Assembly (NCBI GenBank): GCA_963799925.1
Contig: CAWCYZ010000002.1
Coordinates: 2,108,001-2,172,000, forward strand
Source: DATBQN01 sp963799925
GTDB taxonomy: Bacteria; Acidobacteriota; Thermoanaerobaculia; Multivoradales; UBA5704
Direction: 5' to 3'
DNA length: 64,000 nt
The notes beneath the pieces are model-generated. The model had not been told where the DNA came from. It searched no databases and saw only the letters and a list, made by a program, of their open reading frames with translations. Made by a program: the position numbers and the translations under genes. Positions within the stretch are counted from its first letter, which is position 1, and each line of letters starts with the position of its first letter. Shown in pieces: positions 35,943 through 45,915 of the stretch.

Positions 35943-36989
35943 CTAACCCGGCGCCGGCTTCTGTTTCAGCTTCGCGAGCTGGCGGTTGTAGAGCTGGACG
36001 GCGATCTGCTGGAAGAGCTTTTCGGTGCGGCGCTGCCAGTCCTTGATCTGCATCCGCTCGAAGGGGGCGCTCACCTGGACGAGGCCCTTGCCGTCGTCGG
36101 CGCGGCTCACCTTGACCCGCAGGTCCCCCTGGAGGAGCGCCCAGTCGGGGGTCGTCTCGACGCGCGGGTCGAAGCGCTCGCCGGCGAGCTGCATCGCCTC
36201 GACCACCGCCGAGAGGAGGCTGCCCTCCGCCTGGTCGTAGGCGGTGTCGTAGGTGCGCGAGGCGAGATGGCTGCCCGCCGGCGGCCGGTAGCCGTCGGTC
36301 GCCAGGAGCTCCTGGTAGTGCGGATCGTTCGACAGGCCGGCGAAGTTGGGATCGGTCCGCGCCCGCAGGCGCGAGCGCTCGTCGAGCTCGACGGCGCGGC
36401 GCAGGTTGGCGACCGCCAGGGCGGCGTAGCCGGCGGCGGCGTAGTTGCTCGCCACCAGGTAGCTCGCGTCGGCGATGCCGGGCTGCTTGCCGAGATAGCT
36501 CTGGAAATGGCCGCTCGCCGCCTGGAGCTTGCCCTGGAGGAGGAGGACGGCGCCGATGTTCAGGTCGTTCTCCGGCGCCCGCGGATCGAGCTTCTCGGCC
36601 TGCGCGAAGGCGGCGAGCGCGGCGTCGTAGCGCTTGCCGGCGACCTCGAGCGCGGCGCGGTGGAGCCAACCCTGGCGCAGCGTCGGGTCGAGCTCGAGCG
36701 CCCGGTCGAGGTCCTTCTTGCCGCCGGGGAGGTCGTCCGAGAGGAAGCGCGCCGTGCTCCGCAGGAGGAGCGCGCGGGCGTTCGCCGGCTCGCGCTGGAG
36801 CAGGTCGTCGAGGAGCGGCAGCGCCTGCCCGGGGTTGTTGGCGTCGACCAGCTCCTGCGCCTTGGCGAGCGTCTGGGCCGCGGTCCGGGGGGCGGCGGCG
36901 AGCGGCGTGGCGAGCGTGGCGAGCGCCAGAGCGAGGAGGGAAAGTATCGGAAGCGGGCGCGCGGGGCGCAGCGGGTGCCGTCGGACCAT
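35943..36989 (-). CDS. Secreted TPR protein
   Basis: 348 residues. The signal peptide (residues 1-33, ending PLAAAPRT) is followed by about five TPR units (residues 38-235), such as AKAQELVDANNPGQALPLLD and AALAAFAQAEKLDPRAPEND. The C-terminal part after LSNDPHYQELLATDGY is not repeat-like and ends with a helical RTEKLFQQIAVQLYNRQLA. It is likely periplasmic and protein-binding. AAAGGAGAA precedes the ATG. The gene is divergent from the ClpX-like gene. Confidence 0.75.
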   Translation of the reverse strand: MVRRHPLRPARPLPILSLLALALATLATPLAAAPRTAAQTLAKAQELVDANNPGQALPLLDDLLQREPANARALLLRSTARFLSDDLPGGKKDLDRALELDPTLRQGWLHRAALEVAGKRYDAALAAFAQAEKLDPRAPENDLNIGAVLLLQGKLQAASGHFQSYLGKQPGIADASYLVASNYAAAGYAALAVANLRRAVELDERSRLRARTDPNFAGLSNDPHYQELLATDGYRPPAGSHLASRTYDTAYDQAEGSLLSAVVEAMQLAGERFDPRVETTPDWALLQGDLRVKVSRADDGKGLVQVSAPFERMQIKDWQRRTEKLFQQIAVQLYNRQLAKLKQKPAPG

Positions 36990-37082
36990 GGTTCTCCTTT
37001 GCCGCCGGGAGGCGCCTAGAATGTAGACGACCCGCCGCCGCTTGCCAAGCGCGATCTGTCCCAGGGCTACAATCGTCTCGCG

Positions 37083-38168
37083 ATGCCCGTCCCCAATCCG
37101 GCCGTCCGCGCCCTCGATCCCACGGCGATCGCCGCCGCCCTGTCGCGCCGCCTGATGGGCCAGGAGACCGCCGTGCGCGAGATGGCGGTCGCCCTCGCCA
37201 AGCACCTGGGCGGCCTGCGCGTCGGCAACATCCTGATGATCGGCTCCTCGGGGACGGGGAAGACGACGCTCATGCGCGCCGTCGAATCCTTCCTCGCCGC
37301 CGACCCGGAGCTCGCCGGCCGCTCGAGCGTCGTCCGCCTGCACGCCAACGTGCTCGGCGAGGAGGCCGAGCGCGGCCGGCCGGGGCAGGCGGTCCTCGCC
37401 CGCCTCCTCGAGCGCGCCAGGGAGCAGCTCGGAGCGGCGGCGCCGCTCGAGCGGATCCTCGCCCGCGCCGCCTCGGGGGTCGTCTTCATCGACGAGGTCG
37501 ACAAGATCCGCGCCCGCGTCGGCGAGGTCACCAACGTCGCCGGCATCCGCGCCCAGGAGGCCCTCCTCACCCTGATCGAGAACGAGGCGGTGCCGGTGGA
37601 CCTCCCCGCCTGGGCGGGCGGCGGTCTCGCGACGGTCGACTCCTCCGGGCTCCTCTTCGTCTGCGCCGGCGCCTTCGAGGGTCTCTACGACGCGGTCTTC
37701 GACCGGGTGACGATCGGCCGCGACAAGGGGTTCCTGCAGCCGGTGACGGTCGTCGAGGGGGGGCAGGTGCGCGAGATGCTCGCCTTCGAGCTGCGCGACT
37801 GGCTGCGCAACGAGGACCTCTTCGACTACGGGATGAGCCCGCAGTTCCTGTCGCGCTTCGACGCCGTCCTGCTGCTCGACAACCTGTCGCAGGACGAGCT
37901 GGTGCGGATCTTCCTCGAGACGCCGGACTCGGCCTTCCACCAGACGCGGAGCTATTTCGAGAGCCGCGGCATCCACCTCGCGATCTCGCCCGCCGCCGTC
38001 CGCGCCATCGCCAGCGAGGCCGCCCGCCAGCCGCGCCTGGGCGCCCGCGCCCTGAAGGAGGCCTTCCGCCGCGTCGTCCGCGACTACGAGTTCGACCCCG
38101 CCAAGGCGGCGAAGGACGGCGTGCTGTTCCTGGACGTCGCCGAGGTCGAGGCGGCGCTCGGCACCTAG
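37083..38168 (+). CDS. ClpX-like AAA+ ATPase without zinc-binding domain
   Basis: 361 residues. The AAA+ core carries Walker A (LMIGSSGTGKTTLMRAVE), Walker B (VVFIDEVDKIRA), sensor-type SRFDAVLLLDNLSQDEL and the C-terminal sensor 2 QPRLGARALKEAFRRVV, all closest to ClpX. The ClpX zinc-binding N-terminus is absent and I do not see an IGF-type ClpP loop, so it may not work with ClpP. Paralogues of this sort occur in Acidobacteriota and Myxococcota. Substrate is unknown. Confidence 0.8.
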   Translation: MPVPNPAVRALDPTAIAAALSRRLMGQETAVREMAVALAKHLGGLRVGNILMIGSSGTGKTTLMRAVESFLAADPELAGRSSVVRLHANVLGEEAERGRPGQAVLARLLERAREQLGAAAPLERILARAASGVVFIDEVDKIRARVGEVTNVAGIRAQEALLTLIENEAVPVDLPAWAGGGLATVDSSGLLFVCAGAFEGLYDAVFDRVTIGRDKGFLQPVTVVEGGQVREMLAFELRDWLRNEDLFDYGMSPQFLSRFDAVLLLDNLSQDELVRIFLETPDSAFHQTRSYFESRGIHLAISPAAVRAIASEAARQPRLGARALKEAFRRVVRDYEFDPAKAAKDGVLFLDVAEVEAALGT

Positions 38169-38176
38169 CTGCGGGC

Positions 38177-38956
38177 CTAACCCGCCGTCGCGAGCTGCCG
38201 CTTCTCGCGCCGCTCCAGCAGCTCGGCGTAGCGCCGCTTGCGCTTGCGGCCGATCCAGACCTGGGGGAAGAAGGTGACGAAGGCGAGGATCGCCGAGACG
38301 ATCATCAGACGCGCGTAGACCTGCTTGCGCGCCGGGCCGCCGACCTCGAGGAGCACGGCGGTGAAGTAGGTGTAGACGATGTTGATCGGCGTCAGCCCGA
38401 TCACCGTCGTGGTGAGGAAGAGCCCCGGCGGGATGCCGGCGAGCGCCGCGCAGTAGTTGACGAGAGCGAAGGGGAAGGGGAGGAAGCGCACTCCCACGAG
38501 CCCCCAGAAGCCGCGCTTCGCCACCTGCCGCTCGATCTTCTTCAGCCGCTTGCCGCCGAGCTGGGAGACGAAGTCGCGCCCCAGGGCCCGGCCCACGAAG
38601 TAGGTCGCGGCGCCGCCGAGCGAGGTGCCGACGACGTTCAAGACCGACCCCCAGACGGCGCCGAAGACGATGCCGCCGGTGATCATCATCGGGCTCGCCG
38701 GGAAGCCCAGCGGGCAGAGCAGGACGTAGCTCGCGACGAGCGCCGGCGCCGCCCACCAGCTGCGCCGCAGCAGGTCGCGGTAGGCGAGGAGGTTCTTCTC
38801 GTTGAGCATCCCGGCGAGCGGCGTCCAGCGCAGGACGGCGATGCCGGCGAGGATCAGGGCGACGAGTATGGCGAAGCGGACGAGGGCCTGCCGCGGCACC
38901 CGGCGGCCCGGCGGCACGAGGGCTTCGGGGCGGTCGGCCGTCTCGGGAAGATTCAT
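38177..38956 (-). CDS. TVP38/TMEM64 family membrane protein
   Basis: 259 residues with five to six membrane helices. The VTT-domain core is present: LLCPLGFPASPMMITGGIVF, GSVLNVVGTSLGGAATYFVG, GFWGLVGVRFLPFPFALVN and ALAGIPPGLFLTTTVIGL. Members of this SNARE-associated superfamily act in membrane lipid handling or ion transport. The basic C-terminus, GRKRKRRYAELLERREK, would be cytosolic. It is convergent with the ClpX-like gene and follows yggX by 34 bp. Confidence 0.85.
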   Translation of the reverse strand: MNLPETADRPEALVPPGRRVPRQALVRFAILVALILAGIAVLRWTPLAGMLNEKNLLAYRDLLRRSWWAAPALVASYVLLCPLGFPASPMMITGGIVFGAVWGSVLNVVGTSLGGAATYFVGRALGRDFVSQLGGKRLKKIERQVAKRGFWGLVGVRFLPFPFALVNYCAALAGIPPGLFLTTTVIGLTPINIVYTYFTAVLLEVGGPARKQVYARLMIVSAILAFVTFFPQVWIGRKRKRRYAELLERREKRQLATAG

Positions 38957-38990
38957 GCGGGAGGGAGAGAGCGGCGGTGCGGCCGGGTCC

Positions 38991-39257
38991 TTACGGGCCG
39001 GCGGGCGGCGGGGCGGCGGCGGGCGGATCGAGCTTCAGGTACTCCCGCATCTGTCGGGTGAGGATGTCCTGCGCCGCGGGGTCCATGAAGTTCAGGCGCA
39101 GCTCGTTGATGACCATCACCTCGGCCGCCTGCCAGTCGCGCCAGCAGTCGGCGCAGGCGCGGGCCTGGATCTCGCGGCCGATCTCGCCGCGCAGCGGCGG
39201 CCTGGGCAGCGCCGGGGCATCCGGGCGCTCGCAGCGGGAGCAGTGGACGGTGTCCAT
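38991..39257 (-). CDS. YggX-like probable Fe(2+)-trafficking protein
   Basis: 88 residues from the ATG at 39257. Starting MDTVHCSRCERPDAPALPRP, it keeps the YggX pattern PLRGEIGREIQARACADCW followed by VMVINELRLNFMDPAAQDIL. YggX proteins protect iron-sulfur enzymes and may carry iron. The reading frame extends upstream without a stop into a different protein, but the length of the YggX family (about 90) and a GGGAGAGG site upstream of this ATG suggest a separate gene. Cys pairs CSRC and CADC could bind metal. Confidence 0.75.
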   Translation of the reverse strand: MDTVHCSRCERPDAPALPRPPLRGEIGREIQARACADCWRDWQAAEVMVINELRLNFMDPAAQDILTRQMREYLKLDPPAAAPPPAGP

Positions 39258-39259
39258 CG

Positions 39260-39536
39260 TCAGCGCACCTCTCCCGGCAGGATGATCCGGCTGCTCGCGG
39301 CGGGCCAGCACCTCGCGCGGGATGCGCACCAGGAGCAGGAGGTCGCGCTCGCTCTCCCGTCCCTTGAGGCTCTTCACCACGTCGTCGACCACGGCGAGCT
39401 TGACGTAGGCGGCGCGCTTGTCGTTCTGGCGCGCGCTCTCGAGCACGAGCTGGTCGAGCGGGATCATCTCGACCCGCTCCGGGTACTTCTCGAGCGCGAA
39501 GGCGAGGGCTTGCTGGGGGTCTTCCGTCGGCGGCAT
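39260..39536 (-). CDS. Small protein of unknown function upstream of yggX (one apparent extra base)
   Basis: From the ATG at 39536: about 91 residues, MPPTEDPQQALAFALEKYPE then RAAYVKLAVVDDVVKSLKG and LLLLVRIPREVLARREQP. As written the frame joins YggX. If one base in the CCGG at 39287-39290 is removed the ending becomes IILPGEVR with TGA at 39260-39262, two bases before the yggX ATG. I do not recognise the family. If the join is real, the product would be a 181-residue two-domain protein. Confidence 0.5.
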
Positions 39537-39588
39537 GGGGCGGCCCTCCCGGACCGATGGGGCACGGCGATTCTACACGCCGCCGGCG

Positions 39589-40547
<959 letters not shown>

Positions 40548-40551
<4 letters not shown>

Positions 40552-42021
40552 GAGACCGCCCCGCCGCCGGCGGGCCGGCCGTTCGGCTTGCCCGCCGGCT
40601 TGGCCTCGAGCGCCGCGGTCCCGCCGCGCCGCGGGCGCCCGCTTGGCGCGGCGGCGGTCGGGCTTGGTGCCCGACTTGGCGTCCGATCTGGTGTCGGATC
40701 CTAGGCCATCGGGCCTGCCGTCGGGGCGCCCGACCGAGATGTACTCGAACTGCGCCGCCGCCATCTTCTCCGGCTCGTAGAGGTTGCGCAGGTCGATCAC
40801 CAGCGGCCGCCGCATCAGCCGGCGCAGGCGCGGCAGCTCGAGCTTCCTGAACTGGTTCCACTCGGTGCAGATGACGACGGCGTCGGCGTCGGCCGCCGCC
40901 TCGTAGGCGTTGTCGCAGAAGACCGCGGCGGGGAAGAGCGGCTTGCAGGCGGTCATCGCCTCGGGGTCGAAGGCGTGGACGCGGGCGCCGCCGTCCAAGA
41001 GGCCGCGGACGACCGGCAGCGCCGGCGATTCGCGGATGTCGTCGGTGTCGGGCTTGAAGGCGAGCCCGAGGACGGCGACCTTCTTGTCGACCATGCCGCC
41101 CAGGGCGCGCTCGATCTTGCCGATCATCCGCGCCTTGGTCGCCTCGTTGGCCTCGAGCACCGCGTCGATGATGCGGAAGCGCAGGCCCTGCTCGCGGGCG
41201 ATCTGGGCGACGGCGCGGGTGTCCTTGGGGAAGCAGGAGCCGCCGAAGCCGGGGCCGGCGGAGAGGAACTTGGGGCCGATGCGGTTGTCGAGGCCCATGC
41301 CGCGCGCCACCACCTCGACGTTCGCCCCCAGCGCCTCGCAGAGGTGGGCGACCTCGTTGATGAAGGAGATCTTGACCGCCAGGAAGCCGTTGCTGGCGTA
41401 CTTGATGAGCTCGGCGCTCTCGACGTCGGTGATGACGAAGGGCACGTCGGCGGCGGAGAGCGGCGAGTAGACGTCGAGCATGAGGTCGATCGCCTCCTGG
41501 TCGCGGCTGCCGATCACCACCCGGTCGGGATGCATGAAGTCCTCGATCGCCGATCCCTCGCGGAGGAACTCGGGGTTCGACACCACCGCGAAGCGGTGCT
41601 TGCCCTTGGCCCCCTGCTCGACGATCTCCTCGATCATCTTGCCGGTGCCGATCGGCACCGTCGACTTGGTGACGATCACCTTGTAGCCGTTCAGGTGCTG
41701 GGCGATCGAGGCGGCGACCTCGCGCACGAAGGTGAGGTCGGCCGAGCCGTCGGGCAGCGGCGGCGTGCCGACGGCGATGAAGATCACCTTGGCGCTCTCG
41801 ATCGCCGGGGCCAGCTCGGTCGAGAAGGAGAGCCGGCCCTCCGCCATGTTGCTCCGCACCAGGGTGGCGAGGCCGGGCTCGTAGATCGGCACCTCCCCGC
41901 GGCGCAGGGCCTCGACCTTGGCGCCATCCTTGTCGACGCCGACGACGTGCATGCCGAAGTCGGCGAGACAGGCGCCGGTCACCAGGCCCACGTAACCGCT
42001 ACCTACGACGCAGATGTTCAT
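40548..42021 (-). CDS. UDP-glucose 6-dehydrogenase (one apparent extra base near the end)
   Basis: About 490 residues. It oxidises UDP-glucose to UDP-glucuronate. Seen: MNICVVGSGYVGLVTGACLA, IFIAVGTPPLPDGSADL, VTKSTVPIGTG, the catalytic Cys in AGPGFGGSCFPKDTRAVA and LGLAFKPDTDDIRESPAL. After the normal end (FEYISVGRP) comes a polar tail of some 60 residues. As written the frame runs on into UXS. Removing one base near 40619-40632 gives ALEAKPAGKPNGRPAGGGAV and a TGA overlapping the UXS GTG. The ATG overlaps the 4-epimerase stop (ATGA), so three genes are coupled. Confidence 0.9.
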
Positions 42022-43052
42022 GGCTTGGCCAGCTCTCTATAGGTGTCGTCGGTCGGCGGCGGGCCGCCGCCTGGAGCGGCCGCGCTCGCGGTCCCCTGCT
42101 CGCGATACCAGGCGACGAAGCGTTTGAGACCCTCGCGGATCGGAACTTTGGGGGAGTAGGCCAAGAGCCGTGCGGCCTTGGAGACATCGGCATAGGTGAT
42201 CGGCACGTCCCCGGGCTGGTTGGGAAGATATTCGATGCGCGGCTCGACGGCAAGCTCGGCGGCGATCCAGCGGATGAGGTCGGCGAGCGAGGTGGTGTCG
42301 GCGCCGCCCAGGTTGAGGATCTCGAAGCCGGGCGCCAGGTCGAGCGTCGCGACGAGCCCGTCGACGATGTCGTCGACGTAGGTGTAGTCGCGGCGGCTCG
42401 CCCCGTCGCCGTAGAGCGGCACGGTCTCGCCGCGGGCGATCAGGTCGGTGAACTTGTGGATCGCCATCTCCGGCCGCTGCGCCGGGCCGTAGACGGTGAA
42501 GAAGCGCAGGCAGGCGACGCGCATGCCGTAGAGGTGGTGGTAGTTGTAGCCGAGGAGCTCGCCGGCGCGCTTGGTGGTGGCGTAGGGGCTGATCGGCTGG
42601 TTGACCTCGTCCGCCTCGGAGAACGGCACCTTCGAGTTGATGCCGTAGACCGACGAGGAGGAGCCGAAGAGGAAGACCTCGGGCCCGTGATGGCGCGCCG
42701 CCTCGAGCAGGCGGAGGGTGCCGATGCAGTTGACGTCCTCGTAGAGCACCGGCTCGCGGAGGCTCGGCCGCACGCCGGCCCGCGCCGCCAGGTGGACGAC
42801 GCCGTCGAAGCGGCCGCGCGCGAAGAGGCCGTCGACCAGGGCCGCGTCGCGGATGTCGCCCTCGACGAGCGCGAAGCGGTCGCCGCCCGGCCCGCGCCGG
42901 GTGGCCGCGACGTTGTCGCGCTTCCTCGCCGGGTCGTAGAAGTCGTTGAAGTCGTCGAGCACGGTCACGCGATCGCCGCGCCCGAGCAGGCGCCGCACCA
43001 GGTGGGAGCCGATGAAGCCGGCGCCCCCGGTCACCAGGATGTGTTGGGTCAT
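42018..43052 (-). CDS. UDP-glucuronate 4-epimerase-like NAD-dependent epimerase
   Basis: 344 residues, extended SDR: ILVTGGAGFIGSHLVRRLLG, VHLAARAGVRPSLREPVLYE, FGSSSSVYGINSKVPFSEAD, YxxxK in SPYATTKRAGELLGYNYHHL and RFFTVYGPAQRPEMAIHKFT. The AGVR and GPWGRP-like segments match enzymes making UDP-galacturonate from UDP-glucuronate. First gene of the nucleotide-sugar operon; its stop is inside the next start codon. The Ala-rich, Pro-rich tail is not conserved. Confidence 0.88.
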   Translation of the reverse strand: MTQHILVTGGAGFIGSHLVRRLLGRGDRVTVLDDFNDFYDPARKRDNVAATRRGPGGDRFALVEGDIRDAALVDGLFARGRFDGVVHLAARAGVRPSLREPVLYEDVNCIGTLRLLEAARHHGPEVFLFGSSSSVYGINSKVPFSEADEVNQPISPYATTKRAGELLGYNYHHLYGMRVACLRFFTVYGPAQRPEMAIHKFTDLIARGETVPLYGDGASRRDYTYVDDIVDGLVATLDLAPGFEILNLGGADTTSLADLIRWIAAELAVEPRIEYLPNQPGDVPITYADVSKAARLLAYSPKVPIREGLKRFVAWYREQGTASAAAPGGGPPPTDDTYRELAKP

Positions 43053-43074
43053 AGGGTCGGGTCGGTCCCTTTTA

Positions 43075-43110
43075 GATGGAGAGCGGGATGGAAAGCGGGA
43101 TGGAAAGCGG
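43075..43110. repeat. 12-bp tandem repeat, three units
   Basis: GATGGAGAGCGG (43075-43086) is followed by two copies of GATGGAAAGCGG (43087-43098 and 43099-43110). It sits between the MlaD-like gene end and the 4-epimerase start. It supplies an AG-rich stretch upstream of the epimerase, but too far (over 20 bp) to be its ribosome site. Confidence 0.7.
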
Positions 43111-43119
43111 GAGGCTCGG

Positions 43120-44409
43120 TCATCGCGGCGGCGGCGGAGCGGCGGCGTCGCCATGGCTGTCCTCGTCCGCCGGCGGCGGTGGAGAGGCGTCCGCCGGCGG
43201 TGGCGCCGGGTTGGCCGGCGGCAGGGAGGAAGCGCCGGCCGGCGGCGCGGCGGCGCCGTCGCGCTCGTCGGCCGTCCCACGCGGGCCGCCCGCCGCGTCG
43301 TAGCGCTTCTTGATCCCCGTGCTCTGCCGGTTGCGGATCAGCCAGCGCAAGAGGCGCGAGTCGTTGACGCCGACCAGGATGTCGTTGACGGCGTCGTAGA
43401 TCTTGGGGTCGTTGATGAGCTCGGCGGCGGTGCCCTTGCCGCGGTCGAGCTTGGCCGCCACCGAGTCCAGGCGGTCGACGATGTCGCGCACCTTGCCGGA
43501 GACCTCGCGGGCGTAGCCCTCGTCGTGGATCAGCTTGGGCACCAGGCCGTCGCCGGCCTCGAGCTCGCCGCTGAACTTCTGCAGGTCGGCCGCCACCTTC
43601 TGCAGGCTGGCGATCGTCTGGTCGTAGGAGCGCCGCGTCGCCGGGTCATTGAGCAGGCCGGGGATGAGCCCCTGGCCGGTCCGGGCGCTCGCCACCACGC
43701 CGTCGAGCCCGGCGATCGAGCTCGCCAGACGGTCGGCCAGGGCGCGGTCGTTCAGCAGGCGCGGCAGCGGGCCGTCGCCGTGCTCGACCTTGGCGGCGAC
43801 GCGGTTGACGCTGTCGAGCGTCTGGAAGATCGAGTCCTTCATCCGCCGCCCCGACGCGGAGTCGCTGGTCAGCTCGCCGATCAGGCCCTGTCCCTTGTCG
43901 ATCCGCCCCAGGATGTCCTTCAACTGGAAGGAGATCGTCGAGACGTTGTCCATCACGTCGGTCCCCGAGGAGATCAGCGCGTCGACGTTGGTCGCCGGCG
44001 CGGCGAGGATGCGTCCGCCGGGAGGGATCACCGGGTAGGCGGGGGTGCCGGAGTTGAGCTCGACGTACTTGTCGCCGAGGAGCCCCAAGGTGCGGATGTG
44101 GGCCCGCGAGTCGCCGCGCACCCGCTCGGAGTAGTGGCGGTCGACGGAGAGCCGGACGCGGATGTACTTCTTCGTCGGGTCGCGCGGCAGGACGACGCGC
44201 TCGATCGAGCCCACCGAGACGCCGTCGATCTCGACCGGGTTGCCCGGCTTGATCCCCGAGACGGTCGAGAAATCGACGTAATAGTCGTCCTTGCGGCTGA
44301 AGAGGTTGTTCTCGCGGCCGATCAGGAAGGTGATGATCGCCACCAGGATCATCGCCACCAGCACCACGGCGCCGACGCGGACGGCGCTCCCGGCGTTACG
44401 CCGCGGCAT
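43120..44409 (-). CDS. mlaD: MlaD family (MCE) lipid-transport protein
   Basis: 429 residues. One N-terminal helix (VRVGAVVLVAMILVAIITFL) anchors it to the inner membrane; the MCE domain follows (YYVDFSTVSGIKPGNPVEID, HIRTLGLLGDKYVELNSG). Residues about 150-370 form a long helical region of imperfect repeats containing GxGLI-type motifs (KGQGLIGELTSD, TGQGLIPGLLND, AGDGLVPKLIHD), as in MCE proteins that build a tunnel. The last 60 residues are Pro/Ala-rich. It binds and ferries phospholipids with MlaE and MlaF; its start overlaps the mlaF end by 14 bp. Confidence 0.9.
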   Translation of the reverse strand: MPRRNAGSAVRVGAVVLVAMILVAIITFLIGRENNLFSRKDDYYVDFSTVSGIKPGNPVEIDGVSVGSIERVVLPRDPTKKYIRVRLSVDRHYSERVRGDSRAHIRTLGLLGDKYVELNSGTPAYPVIPPGGRILAAPATNVDALISSGTDVMDNVSTISFQLKDILGRIDKGQGLIGELTSDSASGRRMKDSIFQTLDSVNRVAAKVEHGDGPLPRLLNDRALADRLASSIAGLDGVVASARTGQGLIPGLLNDPATRRSYDQTIASLQKVAADLQKFSGELEAGDGLVPKLIHDEGYAREVSGKVRDIVDRLDSVAAKLDRGKGTAAELINDPKIYDAVNDILVGVNDSRLLRWLIRNRQSTGIKKRYDAAGGPRGTADERDGAAAPPAGASSLPPANPAPPPADASPPPPADEDSHGDAAAPPPPR

Positions 44410-45169
44410 CGTCCTCCTCCGGATCCTCCTCGCCGGTGAGGAAGCGGGTGAGCCGTGAGTCGGCCGAGCGGTCGGCCTCCTCCCAGCTCCCCACGAAGCG
44501 GAAGCTCCCCTGGGCGAGAAAGATGATGCGGTCGCCGACGTGGCGGGCGAGGGCGACGTCGTGGGTGACGACGACGGCGGTGACGTGGAGCTCGCGCTGG
44601 GTGGTGCGGATGAGCCGGCCGATGGTCGCCGCGGTGATGGGGTCGAGCCCGGTCGTCGGCTCGTCGAAGAGCACCACCTCGGGGTCGAGGGCGAGCGAGC
44701 GGGCGAGCGCGGCGCGCTTGCGCATGCCGCCCGAGAGATCGGAGGGCATCTTGGCCTCGACCCCGGCGAGCCCCACCATGGCGAGCTTCTCGCTCACCTT
44801 GGCGGCGATCTCCTCCTCGCCGAGCGCGGTGTGCTCGCGCAGCGGGAAGGCGATGTTCTCGAAGACGCTCATCGAGTCGAAGAGGGCGCCGCTCTGGAAG
44901 AGCATGGCGATGCGCCGGCGCAGGGGGAAGATCTCCTTCTCCTCGAGCTGGGCGAGATCGTTGCCGTCGAAGACCACCCGGCCGGCGTCCGGCGGCTCGA
45001 GGCCGTCGAGCTGGCGCAGGGTCACCGACTTGCCGCTCCCCGAGCGCCCCATGATCACCAGGCATTCGCCGCGCAGGACGTCGAAGTCGAGGTCGTCGAG
45101 CACGGTGCGGTCGCCGTAGCGCTTGGTCAGGCCGCGGACCTCGTAGATCGCGTCGCTCGTATCGTTCAT
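44396..45169 (-). CDS. mlaF: MlaF-like ABC transporter ATP-binding protein
   Basis: 257 residues. Walker A (IMGRSGSGKSVTLRQLDGL), Q-loop (MLFQSGALFDSMSVFENIAF), signature (LSGGMRKRAALARSLALDP) and Walker B (VVLFDEPTTGLDPITAATI) are all present. The GALFDSMSVFENIAFPL and SGGMRKR sequences are characteristic of the Mla/MCE transport ATPase. The ATG overlaps the mlaE stop (ATGA), so expression is coupled with the permease. Confidence 0.93.
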   Translation of the reverse strand: MNDTSDAIYEVRGLTKRYGDRTVLDDLDFDVLRGECLVIMGRSGSGKSVTLRQLDGLEPPDAGRVVFDGNDLAQLEEKEIFPLRRRIAMLFQSGALFDSMSVFENIAFPLREHTALGEEEIAAKVSEKLAMVGLAGVEAKMPSDLSGGMRKRAALARSLALDPEVVLFDEPTTGLDPITAATIGRLIRTTQRELHVTAVVVTHDVALARHVGDRIIFLAQGSFRFVGSWEEADRSADSRLTRFLTGEEDPEEDDAAA

Positions 45170-45915
45170 ATCAGGTAGAACAGCTTGGTGAGGAAGAAGT
45201 CGGAGATCAGCACGAGGATCGCGGCGAGCACCACGGTGTTGGTGGTGGCGCGGCCGACGCCGTCGGCGCCGCCGGAGGTGGTGAGGCCATGGTAACAGCC
45301 GACCATGGCGATGAAGTAACCGAAGAAAAAGGACTTGCCGACGCCGCTCGCGATGTCCGCCAAGGTGAGCGAGGAGAGGACGTCGTTCCAGTAGAGCGAG
45401 GCGGGGAGGTCGAGCTGGAGGACGGCGACGATCAGGCCGCCCAGGATGCCCAGGGCGTCGCCGATGACGGTCAGCGCCGGCAGCATGAAGAGCGTCGCGA
45501 CGAGCTTGGGGACGACGAGCTTCTTCACCGGGTCCGCCGCCATCGAGCGCAGCGCGTCGATCTGCTCGGTCACCTTCATGGTGCCGATCTCGGCGGTCAT
45601 CCCGGCGCCGATGCGGCCGCCGACGATGAGCGCCGTCAGCACCGGCCCCAGCTCGCGCACCAGCGACTTCGACACCACCGAGCCGATGTAGTACTTGATC
45701 CCCAGGGTGGGCAGGCTGTACGCGGTCTGCAGCGCCATGACCATGCCGGTGAACAGCGTCGTGATGCCGGCGACCCCGAGCGAGCGGACGCCGATCTGCT
45801 CCATCTGGACGATCCAGAGATCGACCTCGTAGGGCGGGCGCATCATGGCGGCGAAGGCCTGCCCGGTGAGCAGCGCGAGGTCGCCGGTCACCTCGCTGAC
45901 ACGGTGGAGCCTCAC
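45166..45915 (-). CDS. mlaE: MlaE family ABC transporter permease
   Basis: 249 residues with five to six membrane helices. Family motifs are IGVRSLGVAGITTLFTGMVM, LVRELGPVLTALIVGGRIGA, MTAEIGTMKVTEQIDALRSM and SFFFGYFIAMVGCYHGLTTS. The GTG start at 45915 overlaps the stop of the upstream membrane-protein gene (GTGA). No mlaC (periplasmic carrier) or mlaB (STAS) gene is seen next to the set. Confidence 0.93.
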   Translation of the reverse strand: MRLHRVSEVTGDLALLTGQAFAAMMRPPYEVDLWIVQMEQIGVRSLGVAGITTLFTGMVMALQTAYSLPTLGIKYYIGSVVSKSLVRELGPVLTALIVGGRIGAGMTAEIGTMKVTEQIDALRSMAADPVKKLVVPKLVATLFMLPALTVIGDALGILGGLIVAVLQLDLPASLYWNDVLSSLTLADIASGVGKSFFFGYFIAMVGCYHGLTTSGGADGVGRATTNTVVLAAILVLISDFFLTKLFYLI

